Of a stretch of DNA of 64,000 bases, positions 1 through 8,111 are shown piece after piece (position 1 is the stretch's first letter; each line of letters starts with the position of its first letter). The position numbers were made by a program, and so were the translations under genes. This stretch comes from Catellatospora bangladeshensis (GTDB taxonomy: Bacteria > Actinomycetota > Actinomycetes > Mycobacteriales > Micromonosporaceae), in assembly GCF_016862575.1 (NCBI RefSeq), contig NZ_BONF01000011.1, positions 62,001 through 126,000 on the forward strand, read 5' to 3'. A model generated the notes under the pieces. It was not told the origin of the DNA, made no database searches, and worked only from the letters and a program-made list of their open reading frames with translations.

Positions 1-3
1 ACA

Positions 4-204
4 ATGGATGAACGGCAGTTCGGTCCCTGGAGAAAGTCCACCCGCAGCGGTGGCGCCGACAACTGCGTCGAAGTCGCTACTGGTCCTGATCGGCAGATCG
101 GTGTCCGCGACTCGAAGAACGCCGACGGCGGCATCCTGGTCTTCACTCCAGGTGAGTGGGCGGCCTTCGTAGAGGGGGTACGCAACGGCGAGTTCGATCT
201 CTGA
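4..204 (+). CDS. DUF397 domain protein
   Basis: Small 66-residue protein made almost entirely of one DUF397 domain. The N-terminal W-R-K-S-T-R-S-G segment, the N-C-V-E-V-A strand, the V-R-D-S-K turn and the C-terminal F-T-P-G-E-W-A-A-F motif are all typical. In actinomycetes these proteins are encoded next to XRE-type regulators of the DUF5753 class and are thought to act with them as a regulator pair; the molecular role is not established. The partner would be expected upstream, outside the window. The next plus-strand gene is also an XRE-type regulator, about 230 bp downstream. Start is the ATG at the window edge, so its ribosome binding site cannot be judged. Confidence 0.9.
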   Translation: MDERQFGPWRKSTRSGGADNCVEVATGPDRQIGVRDSKNADGGILVFTPGEWAAFVEGVRNGEFDL

Positions 205-435
205 ATAGGCATATGGCCGCCAACGCCGCTGCGGGGGTTGGCGGCCCCGCTGTACTGAACCGGGATGACCATCGGCGCAATGCCCTGATCACCGCAGCGC
301 GCAACCCCCATCGATGCATGCTTGAACCAAATGGGGACACCCTGGGACCATGTAAGCGCGTGTAATGGGCAAACCAACCGTACGGATACGTCGTCACCGA
401 TCGACCTTTGGGGGCAGTACGTGGGCAGGCGCATC

Positions 436-1812
436 GTGCCGAACGACCGGCTAAATGCGGCCCGGAAGGCCCTTCTGTCGCCATCCGGTTCTGGCCGCCC
501 GATGTCGCGCCAGGAGTTGGCAGACGCGTGCAATGCCGAACTGGCCGTGAGGTACACCGACCGCGCGGGCAAGCAACGGTGGGCAGGACTCACTGAGAAG
601 GCGATCGGCGCGCTTGAACGTGGCGACATCCGGTGGCCGAACGACGACTACCGGTGGGCGCTATGCCGTGTGTTGCAGGCAGACGAGCGAACCCTCGGCT
701 TCTATATCGACCGACCTGACGCCTCGGGTGAGCGCAGTTCCGTCAGCAGAACAGCCGTCCACACGGGCGTTCAGGGGACGTGGTCTGCGGCTGACGACGC
801 AGATACCGTGGATGCTGTGAAACGCCGTACTGCGCTCACCCTCCCGGCAATCTCCCTGATGGCTGCTGCCCTTCCAACCGAGCCCTGGAAACGGCTGTCC
901 TACATCCTTGAACACCCAGGTCAGCTCGACGAGGCAACCCTGGGCCACCTGGAAGGGCGCACTACGGAGCTGTTTCGCCAGGAGGAGCAGCTGCCAGCCC
1001 GCCAGCTGGCCGCCCAGCTAGGGGCACACGTCCAGCGGTTGCAGCAGCTGGCGGGCCAGGTGCCCGAGCCGTTCGCGCGTCGGGTTCTCGCGACTACCGG
1101 TGAGGCATTGGCCTTGGCGGGCTGGGTCGCTTGGGACAGCAAACAGTACGCGTACGCGGAGGAGCTGTACGGCCGGGCGCTTCGTGTCGCCACCGACGCC
1201 GGCGACGGGCCTCTGTACGCCTGCGTGCTCGCTTACCAGAGCTATGGCGCTGAGGCGGCTGGCGACTTGCCGTATGCGCGGGAGCTTCTGAGGGCGGCCC
1301 AAGGGTTGGTGCGTGGTGAAGGAAGCGCAGGAACGCGTGCCTGGCTCGCGGCGCGGGAGGCGGAGGTGGACGCGGCCCTAGGAGAATCGACGGCCGCGCT
1401 GCGGGCACTCGAACGCGCGATGACGGCGTATGACTACGCACATCCGCATCGGGAGCGCTCGTGGACGGGCTTCTTCACGCCGACGCGTCTGGGGAGCATG
1501 ACTGTCACCGCGTACGCGCGTCTCGATCACGCCGACCTGGACTCGACGGCCGATGCGGTGGTCGCCGCGCTTCCGCCGACCGATGCGAAGATCAAAGCGG
1601 TGATCCTCGCCGATGTGGCTGCCGCCGCGGTCCAGCGAGGCCGAAATGATCGTGCAGCTTTACTCGGCCATCAGGCGCTGGATCAGACGATCAGCCAAGA
1701 GGCGAGCTTGGGCCGCCAGCGCCTTCGCGAGCTTCACCTCATGATCGTGGGTAAGCGAAGCGATCCAGCACTGGCTGAACTGGATGACCGGCTGTTGGCC
1801 ACCGTTGCCTAA
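436..1812 (+). CDS. XRE-type HTH regulator with TPR-like C-terminus
   Basis: Predicted cytoplasmic regulator of 458 residues. The N-terminus (about residues 1-70, M-S-R-Q-E-L-A-D-A-C-N and the following G-A-L-E-R-G-D-I-R-W-P) matches the helix-turn-helix of actinobacterial XRE proteins. The rest is Ala/Leu/Arg-rich and helical, like the TPR half of this family, and probably senses a ligand or partner. The GTG at 436 is chosen because GGCAGG lies upstream and family members begin P-N-D-R-L-x-x-A-R; an in-frame ATG at 322 would add 38 unrelated residues. Its stop overlaps the stop of the convergent cutA gene. Target genes are unknown. Confidence 0.75.
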   Translation: MPNDRLNAARKALLSPSGSGRPMSRQELADACNAELAVRYTDRAGKQRWAGLTEKAIGALERGDIRWPNDDYRWALCRVLQADERTLGFYIDRPDASGERSSVSRTAVHTGVQGTWSAADDADTVDAVKRRTALTLPAISLMAAALPTEPWKRLSYILEHPGQLDEATLGHLEGRTTELFRQEEQLPARQLAAQLGAHVQRLQQLAGQVPEPFARRVLATTGEALALAGWVAWDSKQYAYAEELYGRALRVATDAGDGPLYACVLAYQSYGAEAAGDLPYARELLRAAQGLVRGEGSAGTRAWLAAREAEVDAALGESTAALRALERAMTAYDYAHPHRERSWTGFFTPTRLGSMTVTAYARLDHADLDSTADAVVAALPPTDAKIKAVILADVAAAAVQRGRNDRAALLGHQALDQTISQEASLGRQRLRELHLMIVGKRSDPALAELDDRLLATVA

Positions 1813-2141
1813 CCCCTCGGCGCTGTCTCTTCACCGACCCAGGAGAGATAGGCAGGATTCCCAGCGAGGATAGGAAGTAGGACGATCTCGGGGACGTCGT
1901 AGCTGTGGTTGTCGCGGATGTGCTGCTCAAGGTCGGGGTAGCGGTCGCTGGTCACCTTGAACGTGACGTACCACTCCTGGGCGGTCTCGACGTTGCCCTG
2001 CCACCAGTAGGTGCTGGTGATCGGTCCTGAGACCTGACCGCAGGCGGCGACGCGTGCTTCGACGGCGCTGCGGGCCAGGGCGTCTGCGGCCTCGCGCGAG
2101 TCGGTCGTTGTCACTACCTGGGCGTACTGGTAGTCGGTCAC
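1809..2141 (-). CDS. cutA: CutA1 family divalent-cation tolerance protein
   Basis: 110-residue protein of the full length usual for CutA1, a small trimeric ferredoxin-like protein linked to tolerance of copper and other divalent cations. Recognisable stretches are the N-terminal V-V-T-T-T-D-S-R-E-A-A, the central R-V-A-A-C-G-Q-V, the S-x-Y-W-W-Q-G core, and the C-terminal Y-D-V-P-E-I-V-L-L-P. The GTG start at 2141 has a clear GGAGG six bases upstream. The gene converges on the XRE-type regulator and overlaps its stop codon. It stands alone and is probably a resident chromosomal gene rather than element cargo. Confidence 0.93.
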   Translation of the reverse strand: MTDYQYAQVVTTTDSREAADALARSAVEARVAACGQVSGPITSTYWWQGNVETAQEWYVTFKVTSDRYPDLEQHIRDNHSYDVPEIVLLPILAGNPAYLSWVGEETAPRG

Positions 2142-2263
2142 TGTGATCCTCCGTAGCGCGGGTGCGAACCCTGAAAGCCTAGCTTCGGCCAGAGCCCTAC
2201 GTCATGGCTGAGGATGGCACTCAAGATCGCCCTGGCCTCCAGCCATAGCCGTCGGGGTCAAGC

Positions 2264-2314
2264 AAAAAAGGGCGGCGATATGCGTGGTGGCAGCTTGTCG
2301 CCGCCACCACGCAT
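2264..2314 (-). terminator. Terminator with two alternative stems
   Basis: Lies just past the stop of the gene at 2324-3616, read on the minus strand. A 12-bp perfect stem (2280-2291 with 2303-2314) competes with a GGCGGCG/CGCCGCC stem (271-277 with 299-305 after position 2000). The latter is followed within one base by six T residues (2269-2264). The second stem plus T-run forms a classic intrinsic terminator. Mutually exclusive pairing is visible, but no regulatory use is implied. Confidence 0.75.
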
Positions 2315-2323
2315 TCGATCTAG

Positions 2324-3616
2324 TTAGTCACCGGTGGGCTTGTCGCTGGTTCGCTGATCCAGGATGCGCACCGTAGTGCTCAGCTTGATCGGTGCGTCCT
2401 CCGGGCCGCGTAGGAATGGATGGATGTAGACCGGTCGGCGTAGGACTCGGCCAGGTCCGTACGCCTGGTTTCGCCAGTGTCCGGTGACCCACACGCGGCT
2501 GGTGTAACTTCGGCTACTGCCCGTCCCCGAGACCCTACCCGTGTCGTCTCCTTGAGTGTGGGCGCGGACACGGACGATGCGTACGTCGGGCAATGGCCGC
2601 TGGGCGCGGGCATACTTCTTGCGTACCGCCTTGTCGATCTCTACGGGTACATCCTCGGCGGCCTTCTGCGCGATGAGCAGCCAGGTTGCCAGCAGGATGG
2701 CGGAGTGGTTGTCGGGTGACCCGTCGATGAGCTGGTCATGGCGCAGCTGGTACGCGCGTACTGGTGCCAGCCAGCCCACGTGTTCGCGCAGGTGTTGTAG
2801 TGGGTTGTCCTCAAGGCCGCTGCCGATGGCACGGTAGACGACAGCCTCGATCGCCTCATCTCGCAGTGACCAGGACACGGCGGCGATCCTGTGCGTTGTC
2901 GCGGGGCGGCTCCAGACGAGTAGCCCGTCGTCGCATGGTGCGAGGTCTTTGCTGACGGTGACTGCCGGCATCTGCGAGGCGGCGTGTTCGGCCAGCTCGG
3001 TAAACGTGTTGTCGATCCAGTAGAGGCGGGCACGGTCGAGGCTGTCGGCGAGTTGGCCTCGCATGTGGCTGATGTGAAGGGTTGTCGGCAGCTCGTCCGG
3101 GCTGCGGTAGAACGATGCCAGCCTGTCGCGGACTTTCGGCAGCTCGCGGGGGTTGAGATTGAGGTCTGGCCAGGCGGTGGTGGTAAGCAGGACGCGGCCG
3201 GGCAGCCGCTGGCGCAGGAATGCCTGGTGGAGCTTGTTGGTCTCGGCGTGGGCGAAGGGGATGTCGTGCACGCGCATGCGCCGTACCGCGCGGTCGACCA
3301 CCTTCAGCGCGCGTCCGGCGTCGAGGTCGGCCATGCAGGGGACGCAGGCGGCCCAGGTTTCTCCCATGTCCTGTAGCAGGCCCGTTTGGCTGCTGGTCGC
3401 CAGCACCCGGACATTGCCTCCGAGCAGGGTCCACATCGGGTGCGGATCTCCGCAGAAATCGCAGGTCCGGTTTACGGTGTCGAGCTGGCTGGTCGGGACG
3501 GGCACCGGCGGATGCCCGTCGTTGTCGCGGTACATGGGGTGGATGTAGTGGTCATCGAGGACGTTTAGCGGAACGAGGCAGGTGGCGCAGGCCATCTCCT
3601 CACGAGGGCTGGTCAT
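2324..3616 (-). CDS. Cys-rich element protein of unknown function
   Basis: 430-residue protein whose function I do not recognise. The N-terminal part has several CxxC pairs (C-A-T-C near residue 10, C-D-F-C near 53, C-V-P-C near 91) that could bind zinc. The C-terminal quarter, with W-V-T-G-H-W-R-N-Q and Y-I-H-P-F-L-R-G-P-E-D, resembles the tail of hypothetical proteins found on actinobacterial plasmids and phages. Its ATG overlaps the stop of the upstream GGDEF gene by 4 bp (ATGA), so the two are translationally coupled. A strong terminator follows, making this the last gene of the minus-strand operon. Confidence 0.7.
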   Translation of the reverse strand: MTSPREEMACATCLVPLNVLDDHYIHPMYRDNDGHPPVPVPTSQLDTVNRTCDFCGDPHPMWTLLGGNVRVLATSSQTGLLQDMGETWAACVPCMADLDAGRALKVVDRAVRRMRVHDIPFAHAETNKLHQAFLRQRLPGRVLLTTTAWPDLNLNPRELPKVRDRLASFYRSPDELPTTLHISHMRGQLADSLDRARLYWIDNTFTELAEHAASQMPAVTVSKDLAPCDDGLLVWSRPATTHRIAAVSWSLRDEAIEAVVYRAIGSGLEDNPLQHLREHVGWLAPVRAYQLRHDQLIDGSPDNHSAILLATWLLIAQKAAEDVPVEIDKAVRKKYARAQRPLPDVRIVRVRAHTQGDDTGRVSGTGSSRSYTSRVWVTGHWRNQAYGPGRVLRRPVYIHPFLRGPEDAPIKLSTTVRILDQRTSDKPTGD

Positions 3617-4335
3617 GCGGTCACGCCCCGCTGCTGGTGCAGGTCACGCAGGCGCGGTCCGCGGCGGGCCTCGCTGGGCGGCATGGTCATGCCGGGGGTG
3701 TAGAGGGTGTGCCGGTTCCGGCCGCCGCGCTTGGCGTGGTACATGGCGATGTCGGCGTTGTGGAGGGCGACGTCCTCGAACGGATCGGTGCTGTCAACCA
3801 CGGCGATGCCGATGCTGGCGGTGAGGGTGACGGCGACCGGGCCGGTTTCGGCTTGGACTTCGATCGGTGCGGCGATGGCCGACAGCAGGGCGTCGGCGAG
3901 CGGGGAGATGCCGTGCTGGCGGACGGGGAACAGGGCGGCGTACTCGTCGCCCGCATGGCGGGCGATGTCGCCGCCGTAGAAGGCGGCGATATGGGTGAGC
4001 CGTTCGGCGATCTCGGTCAGCACCTCGTCGCCGACGCCGTGGCCGTGGTCGTCGTTGATCTCCTTGAACCCGTCCAGGTCTATCAGGACGGCCACGATCG
4101 GCTGGGCTGGGTTGGCGGCGGCGAAGGCGGCGTGCGCGGTACGCAGGCCGTGCCGGTTGTAGAGGCCGGTCAGCGGGTCGTGGGCCAGTTGCCAGGCGGC
4201 GTCGGTCAGCTGGGCGCGCATCCGGTCGACGATGTGCCAGGCACCGAGTGACGCGAGCGCGGAGCCGATGACGGCCCCGGCGAGAAAGGTGAGCGCCGTG
4301 TAGATGCTGGCGATCACCAGGACTGTGGTGAACAC
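3613..4335 (-). CDS. Membrane GGDEF-domain protein, predicted diguanylate cyclase
   Basis: 240-residue protein with one or two N-terminal membrane helices (about residues 3-35) followed by a complete-length GGDEF domain. The H-D-P-L-T-G-L-Y-N-R entry motif is at about 52-61, the metal-binding I-D-L-D-G-F-K at about 85-91, and the active-site loop is A-G-D-E-Y at about 128-132 instead of GGDEF. Such variants may still make cyclic di-GMP, but activity is not certain. No EAL domain is fused. The GTG at 4335 has GGAGAG five bases upstream; a TTG at 4347 is the alternative. The downstream gene is coupled through an ATGA overlap. Two hairpins lie in its leader (4359-4439). Confidence 0.85.
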   Translation of the reverse strand: MFTTVLVIASIYTALTFLAGAVIGSALASLGAWHIVDRMRAQLTDAAWQLAHDPLTGLYNRHGLRTAHAAFAAANPAQPIVAVLIDLDGFKEINDDHGHGVGDEVLTEIAERLTHIAAFYGGDIARHAGDEYAALFPVRQHGISPLADALLSAIAAPIEVQAETGPVAVTLTASIGIAVVDSTDPFEDVALHNADIAMYHAKRGGRNRHTLYTPGMTMPPSEARRGPRLRDLHQQRGVTA

Positions 4336-4358
4336 TAGACTCTCCAATTCCGGTTGGA

Positions 4359-4400
4359 GACCCGGGACGCTGCGTTTCCTAGGCGATGGCGTCCCGGGTC
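4359..4400 (-). promoter_or_regulatory. 12-bp hairpin in the GGDEF gene leader
   Basis: Perfect 12-bp inverted repeat (4359-4370 with 4389-4400) separated by 18 bases. It ends 23 bases before the GTG start of the GGDEF gene on the minus strand. It follows the terminator-like hairpin at 4410-4439, so the leader has two consecutive strong stems. Whether this is attenuation, RNA stabilisation or chance cannot be told from sequence. Confidence 0.4.
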
Positions 4401-4409
4401 CTGGATGTG

Positions 4410-4439
4410 AAGACGGCCCGCCTTCTGGCGGGCCGTCTT
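4410..4439 (-). terminator. Terminator-like hairpin, 13-bp stem
   Basis: Perfect 13-bp stem with a TTCT-type loop, stem bases 4410-4422 and 4427-4439. T residues flank it on both sides, so it could terminate in either direction. It lies 55 bases beyond the stop of the upstream minus-strand gene and before the GGDEF gene. Readthrough would be needed for co-transcription of the whole operon. Confidence 0.65.
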
Positions 4440-4494
4440 TGTGCTTCTGCCGCCCTCGGTCGGGCAGCGTTTCGGGTGGTGCTGTGCGGGAAGG

Positions 4495-5112
4495 TCAGCT
4501 CGGCGTGGCCGGCGCGATGGAGCCGTCGAAGCTCCAGGTAGCGCCGACGCGGGCGGGGTGGCGTCCCGTGCTGGACCCGCTGCCGGGGTGCGGCGAGCGG
4601 TAGGGTTCGTCGGTGCGAGGCCACCGGCCGCGTACCTCGTCGGGCTCGCGCACCGCGCCGGGCGGCCGGTGCTCGTACCGTTCGCTGATCACCTGCACGT
4701 AGTCCACGTCGGATGCGTAGGCGACGTAGAGGCCGTTCTGGATGGTGCCGCCGAGCCGGTCGCAGCACGCGACCCGGACCGGGTACCAGCCGTTGACGAA
4801 CAGGCTGACCTGATGCCCGCACGACAGCGCCAGCAGGAACACCACGAGGCGGTGCAGCTGCCAGCCGTCCGGCGGCGGGTCAGCCGGGCCAGACTCGTCG
4901 CCGTTGCCGGGGTTCGCGCACGGAGCGCAGATCGGCCCGTGGTCGGGGTCGTATCCGGCGTCGCACTGCTCGCAGACGATCTTCAGGCACGAGCGGCATT
5001 CGCCGGAGGCGGTGGTCTGCAGGTCGGTGCCGCAGTAGCCGCACGGTCCGTGCATGCACGCGTCGTCGTGGTGGCCGGGCCGGTGGGCCAGGCAACGGTG
5101 CCTACTGGTCAT
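4495..5112 (-). CDS. Zinc-ribbon-like hypothetical protein
   Basis: 205-residue protein of unknown function. The first 70 residues are rich in Cys and His pairs (C-G-Y-C, C-R-S-C, C-E-Q-C, C-A-P-C), which suggests one or two zinc-binding folds. The middle section (about 85-150) is more globular, and the last 50 residues are Pro/Arg/Ser-rich and probably disordered. Its ATG lies 11 bases inside the end of the upstream gene, consistent with an operon. Proteins with this kind of N-terminal Cys cluster are common on actinobacterial mobile elements. No catalytic motif was seen. Confidence 0.65.
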   Translation of the reverse strand: MTSRHRCLAHRPGHHDDACMHGPCGYCGTDLQTTASGECRSCLKIVCEQCDAGYDPDHGPICAPCANPGNGDESGPADPPPDGWQLHRLVVFLLALSCGHQVSLFVNGWYPVRVACCDRLGGTIQNGLYVAYASDVDYVQVISERYEHRPPGAVREPDEVRGRWPRTDEPYRSPHPGSGSSTGRHPARVGATWSFDGSIAPATPS

Positions 5113-5524
5113 CGTCGCCGTCCGGGGCGTGGCGGTAGACGGCCTCGGCGGTCAGCGGCAGACCGGTGAGGTTGGCCGGGGCGCTGATCTGCCGCCAGCC
5201 GATGAACTCGCACGCCAGCCATGTGACGGCACCTTCGGTCGTGATCGAGACGACGTCGCCAGTCGACAGCGAGCGGCGGCGCATCAGCCGGTACGCGCTG
5301 GCGATGAGGAAGTCGGCCTCGCCCTCCGGCGTGCCGCGGCCGGACTCCAGCATGTCCAGGTCGGCGTTGAACACTCGCCAGGCCCACTCGGCGATGTCGA
5401 GCGGGTCGGTGCCGGTCGGCCAGTCCCGCCAGTGTGAGATCACCTGCCGGAGCTGGTGGCCGTTCTCGTACTCGAAGAACCGCGACTCGGTGTTGTGGTA
5501 GATCGCCACGACGTGCATGGTCAT
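5102..5524 (-). CDS. Hypothetical protein, 140 aa
   Basis: 140-residue soluble protein of unknown function beginning M-T-M-H-V-V-A-I-Y-H. The reading frame continues far upstream, but the ATG at 5524 is chosen because it overlaps the stop of the preceding gene as ATGA, the coupling used repeatedly in this operon. The mid-section W-A-W-R-V-F-N-A-D-L-D and the E-A-D-F-L-I-A-S-A-Y-R-L segment look like a compact alpha/beta domain. No motif was recognised. It probably belongs to the core of the element because both neighbours are coupled to it. Confidence 0.7.
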   Translation of the reverse strand: MTMHVVAIYHNTESRFFEYENGHQLRQVISHWRDWPTGTDPLDIAEWAWRVFNADLDMLESGRGTPEGEADFLIASAYRLMRRRSLSTGDVVSITTEGAVTWLACEFIGWRQISAPANLTGLPLTAEAVYRHAPDGDDDQ

Positions 5525-6075
5525 GACCGGCCCTCCGGCGTCGCGGAGACGATCGGCCGGACGCGCAGCAGCTGGGCGGGCGTGATACGAGCGGCCAGGC
5601 GCCGGGTCCTCGGATGCGTGTAGACGCTGTACCCGCTCGTCCAGGCGAGACTCCACGACGATGCCGGCCGACCGAGCCGTGCCTCGGTGGTGGGGTCGCC
5701 GTTGAACGCGATGCCGAGCGCGGACAGCTGCGCCTCGATTGAGGTGGTCTGGTGGTGGCTCATCCGCCCGGCCAGCATCGGGCACGCCAGCGCGGTGTAT
5801 GCGGCGCACTCGGGGTGCATGCCGGGCTCGTCGGCCGACATCGCGTCCAGGTCCATGTCGCGCATCGCGAACACGATCCGGCGCTCCAGCGGGTCGCCGC
5901 AGGTCTGGCACAGCCGGTTGATGAGCGCGTCGGCCTGGCGGTCGCTGTCGACCGCGCCGAAGCGGTACCGCCCATCGGGCAGGCGCAGGGTGGTGTAGGG
6001 GACGACGAGTCCGCCCATGGTGGGGCGGGTCAGGAGTCGGGGCGGGATGCCGGGGCTGTGGTCGTTGGGGTGCAA
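5521..6075 (-). CDS. Hypothetical protein with CxxC motif
   Basis: 184-residue protein of unknown function. A single C-Q-T-C-G-D motif near residue 58 and a later C near residue 90 could bind metal. The preferred start is a TTG at 6075, preceded by AGGGAGA at good spacing. The first ATG-like alternative would be at residue 20 and has no comparable ribosome binding site. The stop is coupled (ATGA) to the next gene. About 160 bases separate it from the interrupted gene upstream. Confidence 0.65.
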   Translation of the reverse strand: MHPNDHSPGIPPRLLTRPTMGGLVVPYTTLRLPDGRYRFGAVDSDRQADALINRLCQTCGDPLERRIVFAMRDMDLDAMSADEPGMHPECAAYTALACPMLAGRMSHHQTTSIEAQLSALGIAFNGDPTTEARLGRPASSWSLAWTSGYSVYTHPRTRRLAARITPAQLLRVRPIVSATPEGRS

Positions 6076-6237
6076 CGGATTCTCCCTGTTGGGGTGGGTG
6101 GAATCCGGGCACGGCCGTGCGGCCGCGCCCGGGGGTGCGCGGGTTCGCGCGGTCGGCCGGGCGACGGCCGTGTTGTTGTTGCGGTGCAGCGGTTCAGCCC
6201 GCGTGCCTATTGGCGGGGCCAGCGGGCGGGCCGGGTG

Positions 6238-7029
6238 TCAGCGACGCCGGGTCCTGGTCCAGGTCCACTGGAAGGCACCCAGGGCGTAGAGCCCTTCGGC
6301 GTCGGGGTGGCAGCGGTCGATCTCCAGGACCCGTTCGTCGGACAGGGAGTGCTGCTGCCAGGAGATGACGGCGGTGTCGCCGTCGAACGCGACGGTTGGG
6401 AACTCGCCGGGCATGCTGGCTGGGTTGCCGTTGAGGTCGTCGAGGTCGGCGATGATCTAGGCGACGGTGGCTCGGGTGAACCGGGGCAGCACGCCATCGG
6501 CGATCTGGTAGCCGTCGGCGATCACCGCCGGGTAGCTCAGTCCTTCTAGGGCTTCGGCGTCGACCTCGGCGGTGATCCAGGTCGCGTCGGCCGGGACGAT
6601 CTCGCCTCGGTGCTCGGCGGTGCCCACGGGGAACGGCCAGCCGATCGGGTCGATCCACAGCCAGTGATGGCCGCTGTCGACGCCGAGGCGGATCGTGTCG
6701 ATCACCGGGCGGACGGCCCCTTCGCGGTGCCCTTCGAGCAGGACCAGGTCACCGTCCGGGTGGGCGTGCCGGTGGTTGCCGTGGCGGCCGGTCGCGGGAT
6801 GCGTCCAGGTGTACGCGTACGCGCGGTGCGGCTGGCCGGTCTCGTCGTACCAGGCCGGCGATCCGTTGGAGCGCAGCGTCTCGTCGCCGGTGTTGGTCTG
6901 TTCCCAGATCAGGCCGGGGGCGGCGGTGGTGCTGCCGATCAGCGGCATCGGGGTGTTGGTGGTCGGGGTGTGCATGGCGTGCTCGGCCAGGGGGCTGACC
7001 TCGGCCAGCCGCCACCAGGTTTTGGACAT
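6238..7029 (-). pseudogene. Hypothetical gene interrupted by an in-frame TAG
   Basis: An open frame of 190 residues starts at the ATG at 7029 (GAAAGG upstream) and stops at TAG, 6457-6459. The same frame then stays open for 72 more codons with almost every third base G or C and a protein-like sequence (I-I-A-D-L-D-D-L-N-G-N onward), ending at TGA, 6238-6240. The most economical reading is a gene of about 263 codons split by one amber mutation, for example from CAG or GAG. A sequencing error, or readthrough, would give the same picture. The product's function is unknown; it is hydrophilic, with a His-rich stretch near residue 85. Confidence 0.7.
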
Positions 7030-7052
7030 GGTGATGCCTTTCGGGCTTGGGG

Positions 7053-7271
7053 TTAGGGAAGGTGCACGACGTGGGTCGTGCCGTCCGGGGCCAGGACGTG
7101 CACGGTGCCGTCGTCGCGGGCGTAGGTGAGCAGGGTCGCGGCCAGGCGTATCGCGCCGTTGATGGCGTCGGTCTTGTTGTCGCCGCTGGCGGCTATGAGC
7201 GCGTCGAGGCTGCGGTTGGTGCGGCCGGTGGCGTTGAAGGTGTGGCGGGTCAACCCGCCCGGGTCGGTCAT
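7053..7271 (-). CDS. Small ribbon-helix-helix-like DNA-binding protein
   Basis: 72-residue protein. Residues about 10-50 (F-N-A-T-G-R-T-N-R-S-L-D-A-L, then S-G-D-N-K-T-D-A-I-N-G-A-I-R-L-A) have the strand plus two amphipathic helices typical of ribbon-helix-helix repressors, usually dimeric. The C-terminal tail is D-G-T-V-H-V-L-A-P-D-G-T-T-H-V-V-H-L-P. A very similar motif occurs inside the multi-HTH protein at 46793-48187. The ATG at 7271 has GGAGG five bases upstream. It is a candidate for the regulator that binds the ACCTGTCA arrays, but that is only inference. Confidence 0.7.
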   Translation of the reverse strand: MTDPGGLTRHTFNATGRTNRSLDALIAASGDNKTDAINGAIRLAATLLTYARDDGTVHVLAPDGTTHVVHLP

Positions 7272-7334
7272 CGGGACCTCCAGGTATGGCGACGGCGCGC
7301 GTCCGCTACGGGTACGCGCGCATTCGGGCAGGGG

Positions 7335-7787
7335 TTATCGGGGCATGGAGAGGTGGGTCTCTTTGAGGTACCCGGCGGCAACCTCTCCGCTGGCGCCGGC
7401 CTGGCTGAGGCAGTCGGTCAGGGCCTTGGCCGCCGCGGCGGGGATGGTGGCCGAGCCCGCGAAGGCGTGACGGTTGATGTGCTCGGCCAAGCCCTGCACG
7501 ATCTGGGTCAGGTGCGCCTGCACGAGGTTGAGCCCGCCGACGAGCCGGGCCAGCTGCGCCAGGTCGTGCTGGGCGGCGGTGTGGGTGATGACGTCGCCGA
7601 GGTGCTCGGCGGCCAGCAGCATCACGTGGACGGTGGCCACGGTCTTGGCCGGGTTGAAGTAGGACTCGTCGCCGAACAGCTCGGCGACCTGGCCGATGAC
7701 GGCCTGGCCGTCAGGGTGCAGGCGGGGCGCGTCGGCCAGCTGGGCGAACCAGTCGGTGTCTGTCAGGTACCAGGCGGGTTTGAGCAT
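7335..7787 (-). CDS. Helical hypothetical protein, 150 aa
   Basis: 150-residue, mostly helical soluble protein of unknown function, beginning M-L-K-P-A-W-Y-L-T-D-T-D-W-F. The ATG at 7787 is selected because GAGGAGG lies just upstream; the frame extends 11 codons further without a comparable site. It is the first gene of the minus-strand operon that follows the ACCTGTCA array at 8033-8111, so that array is its likely promoter or operator region. No catalytic or binding motif was recognised. Confidence 0.65.
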   Translation of the reverse strand: MLKPAWYLTDTDWFAQLADAPRLHPDGQAVIGQVAELFGDESYFNPAKTVATVHVMLLAAEHLGDVITHTAAQHDLAQLARLVGGLNLVQAHLTQIVQGLAEHINRHAFAGSATIPAAAAKALTDCLSQAGASGEVAAGYLKETHLSMPR

Positions 7788-8032
7788 TTGTCCTCCTCGG
7801 GACACGAAAACGGCGGCCACCGGGTGGGTGGCCGCCTATGTGCGGGATGGGGGTACCGCGCCCTGGTCGCGTAGGCGAAGGGCTTGGGCTTATGTGTGCC
7901 TGATCTGGGTCAGGCGGCGGCGGCCGACCGGGATGCGGTGGGCACGGTGCCGTCGCGGGCGACGTCAGATCAAAGGGCACATAGGAATAAGGAGAACCTT
8001 CAGGCTAAGCCGCCCGGACGGTAGTCGGGGCG

Positions 8033-8111
8033 ACCTGTCAGGCTCGCTGACCTGTCAAGACCTGTCACGACCTGGCAGCCCGCGAACCTGACAGCTCACC
8101 GCCTGTCAGGT
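8033..8111. promoter_or_regulatory. 10-bp-phased ACCTGTCA array (operator candidate)
   Basis: Octamers reading ACCTGTCA occur at 8033, 8050 and 8060, with ACCTGGCA at 8070. The last three are exactly 10 bp apart and so lie on one face of the helix. Inverted copies follow at about 8087-8094 and 8103-8111. The array lies between the minus-strand operon starting at 7787 and the stop of the membrane gene at 8111. Equivalent arrays precede other operons of this element (see 10740, 13142, 44204). Confidence 0.7.
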
